Assembly (NCBI GenBank): GCA_020736575.1
Contig: JAGPYM010000141.1
Span: forward strand, 1 to 18,186
Length of the DNA: 18,186 nt
Direction: 5' to 3'
DNA from: Thelonectria olida
Taxonomy: Eukaryota; Ascomycota; Sordariomycetes; Hypocreales; Nectriaceae
Positions 8,195 through 17,306 of this stretch are shown here, piece by piece. The position numbers and the translations under genes were made by a program. The notes under the pieces were generated by a model. It saw only the letters and a program-made list of their open reading frames with translations, searched no databases and was not told the origin of the DNA. Each line of letters begins with the position of its first letter. The stretch's first letter is position 1.

Positions 8195-11100
8195 TCTCCT
8201 CCTTTGAGGGCCCAGCAATAAGCAGGTCGTCCACATAGACAGCAATGAACATGTGTCCTTTGACAAAGACTCCCATGTCTGAGATCAACGGCTTGAAGCC
8301 TAGTTCCTTGAGGAAGTTGGAGAGAGTTTCATACCAGACCCGTGGTGCCTGTTTGAGTCCATACAGCGCTTTTATGAGCTTGCAGACTCTCCCACTTCCA
8401 TCGTCAAAGCCTTCAGGTTGTTCGACATAGATTTCTTCTGTAATGTAGCCATACAAGAAGGCAGTTTTTACATCCATCTGTTCGAGTTCCAGATCAAGTG
8501 CGGCCGCTATAGCGAAGATCATCTTGTAGCTCATTGGTTTGACAACCGAGGCAAAGGTCTCATTGAAGTCGATCCCTTCTTTTTGTTCGAATCCTCTTAC
8601 GACAAATCTGGCCTTGTATCGTAAGACTTCTCCACTTTCTCCTCGTTTGAGTTTAAAAACCCATTTTCATCGAAGAGCCTTTCGTCCTGGTGGCAGTTCG
8701 ATAAGAGTCCAGACACCATTTTCTATTAGAGACCCATGTTCATCCTCAAGGCCAGTCCACCAAAGTTTCCCATGGGGTCCTTTCACAGCTTCTTTGAAGG
8801 TCTTCGGCTCCGATTGATCAAGGTCGCGTACAATCAGGCAGAGTTGTCGTCCGATTGCTCCGAGGAAGGCAAAGTTCGTACTTGCTAGAGTATACCGAGA
8901 CGGCAGTTGCCCTCTTGTCGATTGTTCTGGCAGACGTAGTTCAATATGTCGTTCAGTAGCTTCATTTGGAGCTTGATGTTCATCTTCGTGTCCATCTTCG
9001 ACAACATGAATGGTCGACCTTACTGATTCCTGATCAAAATCTCGTTCTGGGCCTCCCTCTGGTGACTCGTATGGTGTTTCTTCGCCGCGGGTGCTATCTC
9101 TCGTCTCATTTGTCTCTTGGATTGCGGTCGGCAGAGGAGCAGGACCTAGGGCAGCTGGCCACTCGGGATCCGGGTTATTTGAGTCTAGTCGTCGCCGCTG
9201 AAGGGGTCTTTGATCGTTCTCTACACGCGTAGGATTGTCCACGGTCGGCCTTTTCTTATGTTTGACATCCTCAGAGAAGATAACGTTGTTTGAGACGAAC
9301 ACTCTGTCTTTTCCATCGAGCAAAATGTAATTCGTGCTACCTTGGTAACCGAGGAGTTTGCAGGGGATTCCTTTTGACTGCATCTTCTTTCGTTTTGAAG
9401 ATGGGAGCAGAGCCCATCCTCGGGAACCAAGGATTCGCAAGTGACCAAGGTCAGGGATGTCTCCAAACCAGGCTTGGTATGGAGTAGTCGACATGCTTGC
9501 TGTGGGACACAGATTTCGAATGTAGTTTACAGCTTTCAAGAAATACGGCCACCATTGTGGATGAAGCTCCGAGTTGAGCAGCGTTGGCGTGAGCTTCTCG
9601 AGCATAATTCGGTTGAGAACCTCAGCAAGGCCGTTTTGTTGATGTTGTTCTGTTGCTGTATACGAGAGTTTGATCCCTTTGTCATGGCAGAGTGAGACTA
9701 GGACTTGACTCCGATTCTCTCCTCCTCGATCAAGATGTAGAAAATGACAACGCCTTTCTGGCCTTTCATGCTGTTTGATCAAGTGCTGAAAGCATTCTTC
9801 AAACTCAGATTTCTCCTTGATTGGATATACCCAAGACATTTGAGTGAAGTCATCAATAAAACAGTCCCAGTAGCGACTTCCATCAGCTCCCACTTCTTGA
9901 AAAGGCCCCGCAATGTCAGCGTGAATACACTCCAGGGGATAGGTTCCTTTCTTGATAGGCCGAATATGGGGGCATTCTTTAAGTTTGCCTTTCACACAGG
10001 CTTCACATGGGTCCGAGGGTGGTTCGTCTGGTCGGATGCCTGTGGACATCTTGATCAATTTCTTGATATTTCGTTCGCCCAAATGTGCAAGTCGTTCGTG
10101 CCAAAGTTGTAGTCGAGAATCTCCCACTGAAAAAGAGGCCAGAGCTGCTTGGAAGTGATCTTCTTCCGCCTCGTCAACCACGTAGAATCCACAGATCCTT
10201 GTTGCAGTGAGGACGGTTTTTCCCTTATTGGTGACGGTTGCTTTTCCATTCCGAATGAGGACTTCTGCTCCTTTCTTTTCCAGCGCAGAGACAGAGAGCA
10301 GGTTGGAATGCCCTCCTGGAACATATAGAGCATTGTCGAGCGTGACATCTTGGGGTCCATTTGGTCCTTGCACGCGAAGAGAGTAGGTGCCTCTTCTTTC
10401 CGGCATGACTATTGTATCTACAATGCCATTGATCGGGAGTCCCTGATATTTGTCAAGGGTTGCAAAGCTCTTTGATCGACAGAAGATGTGCGAGGAGGCA
10501 CCGCTGTCCAGGACATGGATCCGTTCGAGGGCGCGAGCTTGAGATGAGATCTGTGATCCTGAGAGTCCAAGAGTCATTCCTATAAGTCCAAGGTGACTTT
10601 GGAAGTCGTTCTGCCAGAGAGCCAGCCGTGCTTGTTGAGGCTGAAGGTATGCTAGAGCGGTAGAATTTAGTTCGGAGTCCTTGTTGGCCTCCTTTTCTCC
10701 TTCTTTCTCCCGTCTCTGCACCTTTCTTTGTCGCCTCTCAAGGAACTTTTTCCCATGTCCCCCCCTAAGCTCTGGATGAAGTTTCCAGCAACTTGGTTTG
10801 TCGTGTCCCTTCCTTCCACAGTGCCCGCATCCTGAGGACTCCTGAGCCATCATGGCGGTGACTTGGGCAAGTCTGACGGTAACTCCCTTCTGTCGTTGTT
10901 CTTCTTGTTCCGCAGCGAAGATGGCAGTTTCAAAGGTGACAGCGGGTTTTGTGATAATGTCTGGATTGGCTGGATCTCGAACAGGAAGGATGCTGTGGTT
11001 TTGGGTAAAGGCAGTAAGGAATACTTCATAGCTTGGGCCAAGTCCACACAGGAACTTATTAAGGAATTGGGGTTCGCCGATCTGGCAGGTTCGATCCATC

Positions 11101-11543
11101 TCAAGAAGCTCGGCTCTTGCTTGCCGGAGTTTTTCTGCAAACTGCATAACCGAGTCACAAGAGTCTAGGTTAAGTTGCTGGTATTTTCGATCTAGCTCTT
11201 GAAAAATCGCACTTCCAGCAGGTCGGTAACGGGATTCAAGCAGGTTAATCATTTCGAGGGCTGTAGGGATTCCTCGAACGAAGTCTCGAGCGTTGTATCC
11301 AAGTCGATTTCGAATGGCGCCGCAGGATCGGTCCTGACGATTCCTCCAGGCTTCGATTCGAGTTTCGAGATCGTTTCCTTGGGCCGGAGGTTGTGCATTC
11401 CTGGTCAGAAGGTCTCCGAATCCGCACATGTCCAAAAGGTCCATCATTTCCCTCTTCCAGGCTATCCACTGGCTGGTTTCTTCCAGTTTTGGGATGTTGC
11501 CTAGACCGTTGAGGGGAGCGAGCGAGTCCTTGGTAGTTGGCAT
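8195..11543 (-). pseudogene. Copia gag-pol polyprotein, with nonsense codon and 3' truncation
   Basis: Translation from ATG at 11543 gives 958 codons up to TGA at 8669-8667, then the same frame continues to about 8195. Order of domains: gag (residues about 15-235), zinc knuckle CGHCGRKGHDKPSC (C239, C242, H247, C252), aspartic protease DSGAS (346-350), integrase zinc site (H482, H487, C513, C516), integrase core D543, D605, E641, and RT from about residue 905. Beyond the stop, KWVFKLKRGESGE, MDVKTAFLYG, KALYGLKQAPRVWYE and YVDD follow in frame. The stop replaces the usual glycine of LRGKWVF, consistent with a GGA to TGA change. The frame is otherwise open, so it has not been heavily mutated by RIP. 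Confidence 0.93.
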
Positions 11544-12208
11544 GGCGAAGCACGGATTCCTTGATTGCGGGTCTTTGGTAGGGTATAGATTCGATTCGAG
11601 GAGAGGTTTCCGTCTTTAGTTCGGCAATGTCACAAGTAAGAGACCTTGCTGCGTCATTGCTGTCGAGTTCGTCTTCCGAGGGACTGGGATCTGATAGCCC
11701 TTCTGTTGTTGGAGTTGGTAGACGTGAGGATGAAGGTTGGACATCCATGTCTTGACAAGAGGTGTCAAGATGAAACCGGCCAGTCGGAGCTCCGGGCTGC
11801 CGGTCAGAGAACCGTCTCAGCACAAGAGGGGTCAAAGGCTCCTTCCCCAGAGCATTCGTCCAGATCAGCAGTGAGGTTGGAAAATGCTCTTCGTGAAGGA
11901 TTATGGTTTCTGAAGAGGGCGAGGCCTCGAGTTGTAGTTATTTGTAGACATTTCCTGTTAGTTGGTTTGTAAGCTTTTGTAGTGAGGGAGGAGGCTGAGG
12001 AGGCTGGCAGAAGATTGGTATTTTGAGAAAACTTCTCCTTTGAGAGGCTGGGAGTTTTCAGCTTCGTTACTGGAGGCTCGTTAATGTGTCTTAATAGCTT
12101 AGGTGGTCTTAGCCGACGTTGCCGTAGAGAGTAAGCTTGCTGGCCATCGGCTGAAATTGGATAGGCTGAGTTAGTGCGCAGTAGAAGGAAGTCTTTCGAC
12201 TTCATCAT
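11544..12208 (-). other. Copia 5' leader or partial LTR, unassigned
   Basis: Lies upstream of the gag start. Overlapping minus-strand frames exist (12208-11804 and 11835-11245). The second has a Pro/Ser/acidic-rich part (SRLPTPTTEGLSDPSPSEDE) that looks like a disordered gag N-terminus in a different frame from gag proper, and could mark an old frameshift. No primer-binding site or TG...CA LTR ends could be fixed. Confidence 0.35.
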
Positions 12209-12214
12209 AGTTAT

Positions 12215-13295
12215 ACAGTGCGCACGTACTTGAGATAGGTTAATTGTATAGACTAAGTGCCAAGACTAGATGATTGCTTTGTGCTTAGTGGTTAACACAC
12301 TATATGAAGCCGGTTAATTAGGGGACATGTGGTACAGTATAATAATACAATACAATTTATTACGCCCGGCGACTTGAACCGAAAGGGCACTAATTACTAA
12401 TATACACATATACTGCCCAAATTGTGTCCTAATCTCTTCAAGCCCATACTATTGGTACACTATATTCATGAGAAAAAACGTGGCTTTTAAAACAACGCTA
12501 TGCGATGACACATTGAATGCAGCGCAGCTCGACTAGTTTGCAAGTCGAATAGCAACACTTGGGAGCAACGCGCACGTCGCGCTTGATGTTTACACCATTA
12601 TCGAGGTTTTGGTTGTGATCGAGAAACAATCCATTCGTGCTGAGCTTCTGAGAAGGCCTCCATCCCCACGCCCCCTTTACCTAGGAGACATCAAGGGTCG
12701 TGTCCACACACACTGACCTATGAGTGGCGTCATGCGAAGCAACGACAGTCAGATCAAGAACCCTTCAATCGGACTTTTGGTGCTGATCGATCCCTTTTTT
12801 GCCCAAGAATCAGCTGCCTTCCCTCACCACCCGATATCCTCCGGAACCAAGGCTCTCAACGGATCGCTAAGGGAAATGTGGATTCCCAAGATTGCAAGAC
12901 CACGACCTAAACCGCAATGCAAAGTTTCAATGCCCCAAAGTTCGCTATGGTTTCTGCCTAGCGTACCAGAATGTAAGCGCTATCCCGGGAATAAGACGGC
13001 TACTTGACAGGTCTACAGGTCTGAACGGTGTGCATCCACTGACATGGGAGAGGGGTAAAAAAACAGGCTAGGTTGCTCATCTAATGATTTTCCAGACCTG
13101 TTGAAAAGCATGAGATTGTGCCCCAACGACCTCACAGACCCCTCACATTATCTACACAGACCCCTAGTTACAACTATGAACAGACAGCTTGGAGGAAGAC
13201 AGGACAACTTTATTAGTGACCTAATAGGTATTTCATATCCTTCAGTATGCCAACCAAAGGCTTCTAATAATAACATGCTACCTAGACGATAGAAT
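12215..13295 (+). repeat. About 1-kb dispersed repeat, copy B
   Basis: Direct counterpart of the reverse complement of 4712-5712. Landmarks shared in the same order include GTGCGCACGTACTTGAGA near 12219, GACTAGTTTGCAAGTCGAAT near 12531, the block 12718-12900 and CTTCTAATAATAACATGCT near 13260. It is longer than copy A mainly because of the 112-bp insert at 12342-12453. It abuts the 5' side of the copia leader, so it might be that element's LTR, though no LTR termini were recognised. Ends are approximate. Confidence 0.8.
12342..12453 (-). mobile_element. Candidate SINE (112 bp) inserted in repeat copy B
   Basis: Copy A has no counterpart of this segment, giving a natural empty site (around 5595-5610). 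It is flanked by near-identical 11-mers, GGTACAGTATA (12331-12341) and GGTACACTATA (12454-12464), as a target-site duplication would be. Read on the minus strand it contains GGTTCAAGTCG (12380-12370), close to the Pol III B-box consensus GGTTCRANYCC, and ends in a simple tail TTGTATTGTATT. Those are SINE features, but the A-box is weak and no full tRNA cloverleaf folds. Confidence 0.45.
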
Positions 13296-13337
13296 TGGAG
13301 GGTATTCCCAAGTAAAAAGAGACCGCATTCTGTCCTA

Positions 13338-14455
13338 TTAGAAACCGCGAGTTGCCAGATGGACCTCGGAAGATGTCTTCGACTCCCCGTTATATGCCTT
13401 CGCCGCTCCAGTCGTTGAGTCGGCCGATGACTTTCTGCTCCCCGTCTCATCATGCTGTCTTTCCTCCTGGTGGAGGATAATCTCAGTCGTCATCATGACC
13501 CTATTGTCATTCCGAGTCGGCGATATCTGTGCTCCATTACTAGAGCCTTCGCTACCTGCCATGGCATATGCTTGATATGAGACGCTAGTAGGCTTGCCAC
13601 CTGCTTCGTCGGTGAAAGTTTCCAGGGGGATACTAGTGCTATTAACTGTGTTACGGCTTCGACTTCGTGGGCCAGAGCTGGCATTCTTGCTTCCGGTCGT
13701 CACTTCGACGAGGCGATTTAGAATGGTGAACTCCAGCTTCAGCTTTGTGCTGTAGAAAAAGGACTTGTACGATATCTGATACTCGTATTGGTTCGCATAC
13801 TCAAGACCTAGGATGGTAATATCGAGGATGATGATGAGAATGTTAACAAGGACAAGGTGCTTCATCAAACGGCGACTTGACCTGGTGTTCCCCATAGACC
13901 GTTCGAGCCTCATAAGCTTGACCGTTTCGATAATGTAGAAACTGGATAAGATGATTTCTTGGAGAAAGAAGATAGTGACCTGGATCTTTTCCATAATAGA
14001 ATAGGGCCTCTGCCACATCTCAGGGCTACTGGAGAAAGAACCATAGACCATAGGGATGATAGCGCCATGGCAGATAATTCCGTCGGTGACAATCATCCAT
14101 AAGATCAGCCTGAGACGTTTTCGGTTCCGCAGAACCAAATGCAGCCGGGACCAAAGCACCATTGACTGACCGGTGACCATGCACACCCAGCCGATCATAA
14201 TCAACGTGCAAGAAAAGTAACCCAGCGACGGGGACCCGAAGTACTTGATGAGGAAGCCCGCACAGTACAAGGGAATGCCCCAAGTGGTGATAAGGAAGGT
14301 CCAAAAGTACAGCCCGGCATAACGTTTGAATGTCCCCCAGATGATGCAGTTGAGCTTATGATATTGTAAAAGGAGATTGCAAGGAAGACGATGACGATGG
14401 TCAGGGATATTTGGGAGTGGCCGTCAACCCCGGAACCGAAGCCGCGAGCCTTCAT
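13338..14455 (-). pseudogene. DUF7703-type fungal integral membrane protein, with one frameshift
   Basis: Multi-pass membrane protein of unknown function, known from many ascomycetes. The N-terminal part starts at ATG 14455 (MKARGFGSGVDG) and reads through a first membrane segment, TIVIVFLAISFYNII. A base is missing around 14354-14358 (ATAAGCTC where ATAGAGCTC would be expected), after which the next frame gives LNCIIWGTFKRYAGLYFW and continues to the stop at 13338. Family-like motifs include TTWGIPLYCAGFLIKYF, IGWVCMVTGQSMVLWSRLHL, EKIQVTIFFLQE, IETVKLMR, LVLVNILIIILDITILGLEY and KLKLEFTILNRLVE, covering about seven membrane segments. The last 110 residues are a polar, Ser/Thr-rich cytosolic tail. 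No intron is needed. The frameshift may be real decay or a sequencing error. Confidence 0.75.
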
Positions 14456-16490
14456 CCAAATCGCTATCGGAGGTTGTAACGAGATACTTCTTGCTTGGTA
14501 ATGGAATGAATTAATAATAATGAAGGGTTGCCCAAAAACGTGACGGGCGACGAAAGGATGGCATCTGTTAGAAGAGAGGAAGAAGCAAAGAGCAAAGCGG
14601 TTTTTCGAGCCTAGATAAAGGTAGAAGGTCGATTGTTACAAGCCACGCACTCGGCTGCGCTCCTGTGGCCGTTGCAGCTGCACGCCTCTAGCTCAGGGGG
14701 GTCCACCGCACGCAGGGCCCTGACTAGTAGGGGTCCAAACCTTTCCCTCAAGCTTTGGTTGGCCGAAGCCGGGAAGCGTCGCTGCATTTGGGTTTAGGGT
14801 TAAGTGCCACTGTGCCAGAGAGGCTGCTGTTGTGTATCCGGTTTCGAAAGATGAGAGATGGAGTGGGCTGCGGGCTCAGAAGCCACTGGCGAGCTAGTCA
14901 GTCAACTCTGATTCGCTCCCCGGACAGGCAGGCAATGCCAAGGTGCAGAGGGAGAGAAGCCACTTGGGAAGAACTAGATGTCGATTTCGACTGAAGACCT
15001 TAAGACGAACAAGGGAAACGGCTGGTGAGATCCTTGAAGCGCATGGACTTGGCATGTTGTCGAGCTGCAGGGGGGGTATCTCGGCCTCTCTATCCGGAGG
15101 CAAGGGTGACACTGAATCCTGGCTCTGAATATTTGCTAGTGCGTCTCTAGAAGAAAGTTCGCGGTACGATATGGAAAGTAAGCATGCTAATATTGAAGTG
15201 ATGGTTGAGAAAGGAGAGGAACTTCGCGCGTGAAGGCTTGGAGTGAGCCGGGCTGCGGTCTTTCTTTGGGCATTCCTTGCATATCTTGATATCGTTACCT
15301 TGCTTCTTCTAGATCAAGCCCCTGGAGATCTGCAATGTAGACGGGAGGTCTTCTAGAAGGACGCATTTGACGATGGTACTCCCAAAGGACGTATGAGATT
15401 TGTCTCTCCTTTATATTGTCTAGTAACAACGCTTCCTCCACCAGCAAGCCTCATCATTAAAGTGTCAAAGCCGGGCCATTTACCCCAGCCATCTTGGCAT
15501 TTAGTTCCCGTTTCCTTCCGCACGTACAGTCGGACTCCTCGTGTATCCGGCCTAAAAGATTGACTAAGGGACGCCACCCATAGCGCCTATTTGTGGCGGA
15601 ACCCGCCAGCATGGTAATTAATAGCTGCGAGAACAAGGGTATGAAATGCATGATTAGCGACATCGTCGCTGCCCCGCCATTTGTAGTGAACATTTGATCC
15701 TCTTAGCTTTGGCCTAGCCTGAATCCGAGCTCTAGTGGGCTAATTCAAACTTTGGTCACACACACTCACAACCTGGCCACCTACTTAGTAACTGGCCCTT
15801 CTGCACATTCGTGACAATTGATGGCAGATGACGGCTTGTCACTGGTTTCAGCCATTTCACCTGGAATCATGCCATTTCGTTGTCGAGATCTCCGCGGAGT
15901 AGACTGTCTGAATCGTGGACATTTTCCGGTGTTGGCGCGTAGCGTCCTTGAGTTGGCGGGATAACGCGGGCAGCACACGGATAGTTAACTTGCCGCCAAA
16001 GACGGAGACACTAATAAGAGAGACGTGAGTTGAGCAGTTGTGCCTTGAGTCAGCAGGCCAATCCCGCTCTAGCTGTAGTAAATCGCGCGGCCACCAAGGA
16101 ACAGAGCTGCTGTTCATCCACTGCTCAACGCAGTGCACCAAAGAAGACGCGAACTTTAGATCTGAATATTAACAACGCTTAAATTCTCAAGACGCAATAA
16201 GCGTTTTGCCGGCGGACGCGTCTCAAAATGTGCTCGCATCTTTAGGACAACCACGCGGTTCAGCAGTTGCCCAGATAACTGTACCAGGGTCGAAGACGAC
16301 CTCGTCACGGAGAATTGCTCGCAATTCGAAAAAAAAATCGGGGGCGCTTGCAAGGACCCTAAGGTGGTGAATTTTGGCCAGTCAAAGAGCAGGAGTCAGT
16401 GTATGAATCATAAGGATGAAGGCTATAGCGATCGTAACACACGTTGAGAATCGCCTCGTCGGTTTCTTTATTGGCGAAGGCGCAGCGTGT
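14456..16490. other. Long intergenic region, no supported gene
   Basis: The first 250 bases should hold the promoter of the DUF7703-type gene. Beyond that, all open frames on both strands are short (under about 95 codons) and without motifs. Small palindromes exist, such as GAATTGC-TC-GCAATTC at 16312-16327. No RNA gene, tandem array or transposon end could be defined. Confidence 0.5.
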
Positions 16491-16749
16491 CAACGACAAA
16501 CGGCATTCTGTTACGGTTCGAGGTGGCGGGCAGTGTATGGGAATACCACGTGCAGTGAATAGTAAAGAATATGCTTCCTAATATACCATGGCCCTTAGTA
16601 TAGGCCCCTGTGCTGAAGTTTAAACCAGAGCCCAGCCTATTAGCTCCTATCCAGACTTTACGCAGTTGGCTACGTGCAGGATTGATCGGGCAGTTGGATC
16701 CATACTGATAGAACCTTCGAGGGAATGATGGCGATATGTTAAGGTTGAG

Positions 16750-16918
16750 TTGTACAAGGGATTTACTCCCTTGCTCGTTATGTGGAAATCCTTTCCACAT
16801 TGTGGATTCACATCCATAATGGATATCATGTCCATCCATACCACCGTGATCTTAGTCATCATCCACATCAATTCCATATCCTCGGATGTGTAGTGGAGTG
16901 GAGTGGCTTTGAACCCTG
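16750..16918 (-). mobile_element. Hairpin-rich hAT-like transposon terminus
   Basis: Read on the minus strand, the sequence from 16918 begins CAGGGTTCAAAGCCACTCCA and runs into short GGAT/ATCC-rich motifs, the usual look of fungal hAT ends (CAGGG start, subterminal repeats). Two perfect stem-loops stand inside: 16755-16773 (7-bp arms, 5-nt loop) and 16780-16800 (9-bp arms, 3-nt loop). The adjacent 8 bases TGAGACAG (16919-16926) would be the target duplication, but I found no second copy and no partner end, so this is probably a fragment or a small non-autonomous element. Confidence 0.4.
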
Positions 16919-17306
16919 TGAGACAGTCACCATCCGCTAGTAACTACAAATCTCTCACGAGATTATCATACAGTACGATACCTATTCAATCTTTTCCCTC
17001 CTTGTCATCCCCAACTTAGCGAACGCACAATTGGCTTTCGTATGAGTACTAAGTTAATAACTCTCAAGTATGTTTTCGCTTGTCGCCCGTGCGAGCTCAG
17101 TTGGTCGACCGAATTGAGTTGGCTGAAGTAATCGTGGTTCGCGACGGTCCTGAAGCAGGTGTGGCCGTGGCCGAAGACGACAAGGCCATGGTTTGGACTA
17201 TGCCTTGACAATGAACGTGACGACCACTTTCCGAGTGGCTGCTTGCAAACTCGACCTGTTTGGTGAGCTGTTTGGCAAGTAAACTCTTTTCTGGGTGTAC
17301 TCCCTT
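16919..17306. other. Spacer between two hAT-like ends, nothing firm
   Basis: No supported gene. A plus-strand frame around 17091-17208 (QLVDRIELAEVIVVRDGPE and onward to TGA) reads somewhat like protein and could be an exon relic, but it has no start, family or flanking exon I can support. Confidence 0.4.

Larger units (their letters stand above)
8195..12208 (-). mobile_element. Ty1/copia LTR retrotransposon, truncated at its 3' end
   Basis: A minus-strand element carrying gag, protease, integrase and the first part of reverse transcriptase in copia order. The coding similarity stops just after the YVDDLLIAGPSKEEI motif (about 8195), so the rest of RT, RNase H and the 3' LTR are missing. No LTR pair can be defined. 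The 5' side (11544-12208) is unassigned leader or LTR sequence that reaches the edge of repeat copy B. Boundaries are therefore approximate. Confidence 0.85.

Noticed and set aside
12361..12390. tRNA-like end (cggcgacttgaacc) that might be a tRNA gene
   Set aside because: The arms of the T stem do not pair, and there is no D arm or anticodon arm at the right distance. Kept only as a B-box-like motif of a SINE candidate.
14640..14720. GC-rich palindromic block as a Helitron 3' hairpin
   Set aside because: No CTRR end followed by T and no matching 5' TC end were found. The pairing is imperfect.
14788..14803. Telomere-like GGGTTTAGGGTTAAG
   Set aside because: Only about one and a half units, inside unique sequence. 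It is too short to be a telomeric tract.
16285..16305. CAGGGTCGAAGACGACC as the partner end of the hAT-like terminus at 16918
   Set aside because: Only partly similar to the 16918 end, and the 8 bases outside (AACTGTAC) do not match TGAGACAG.
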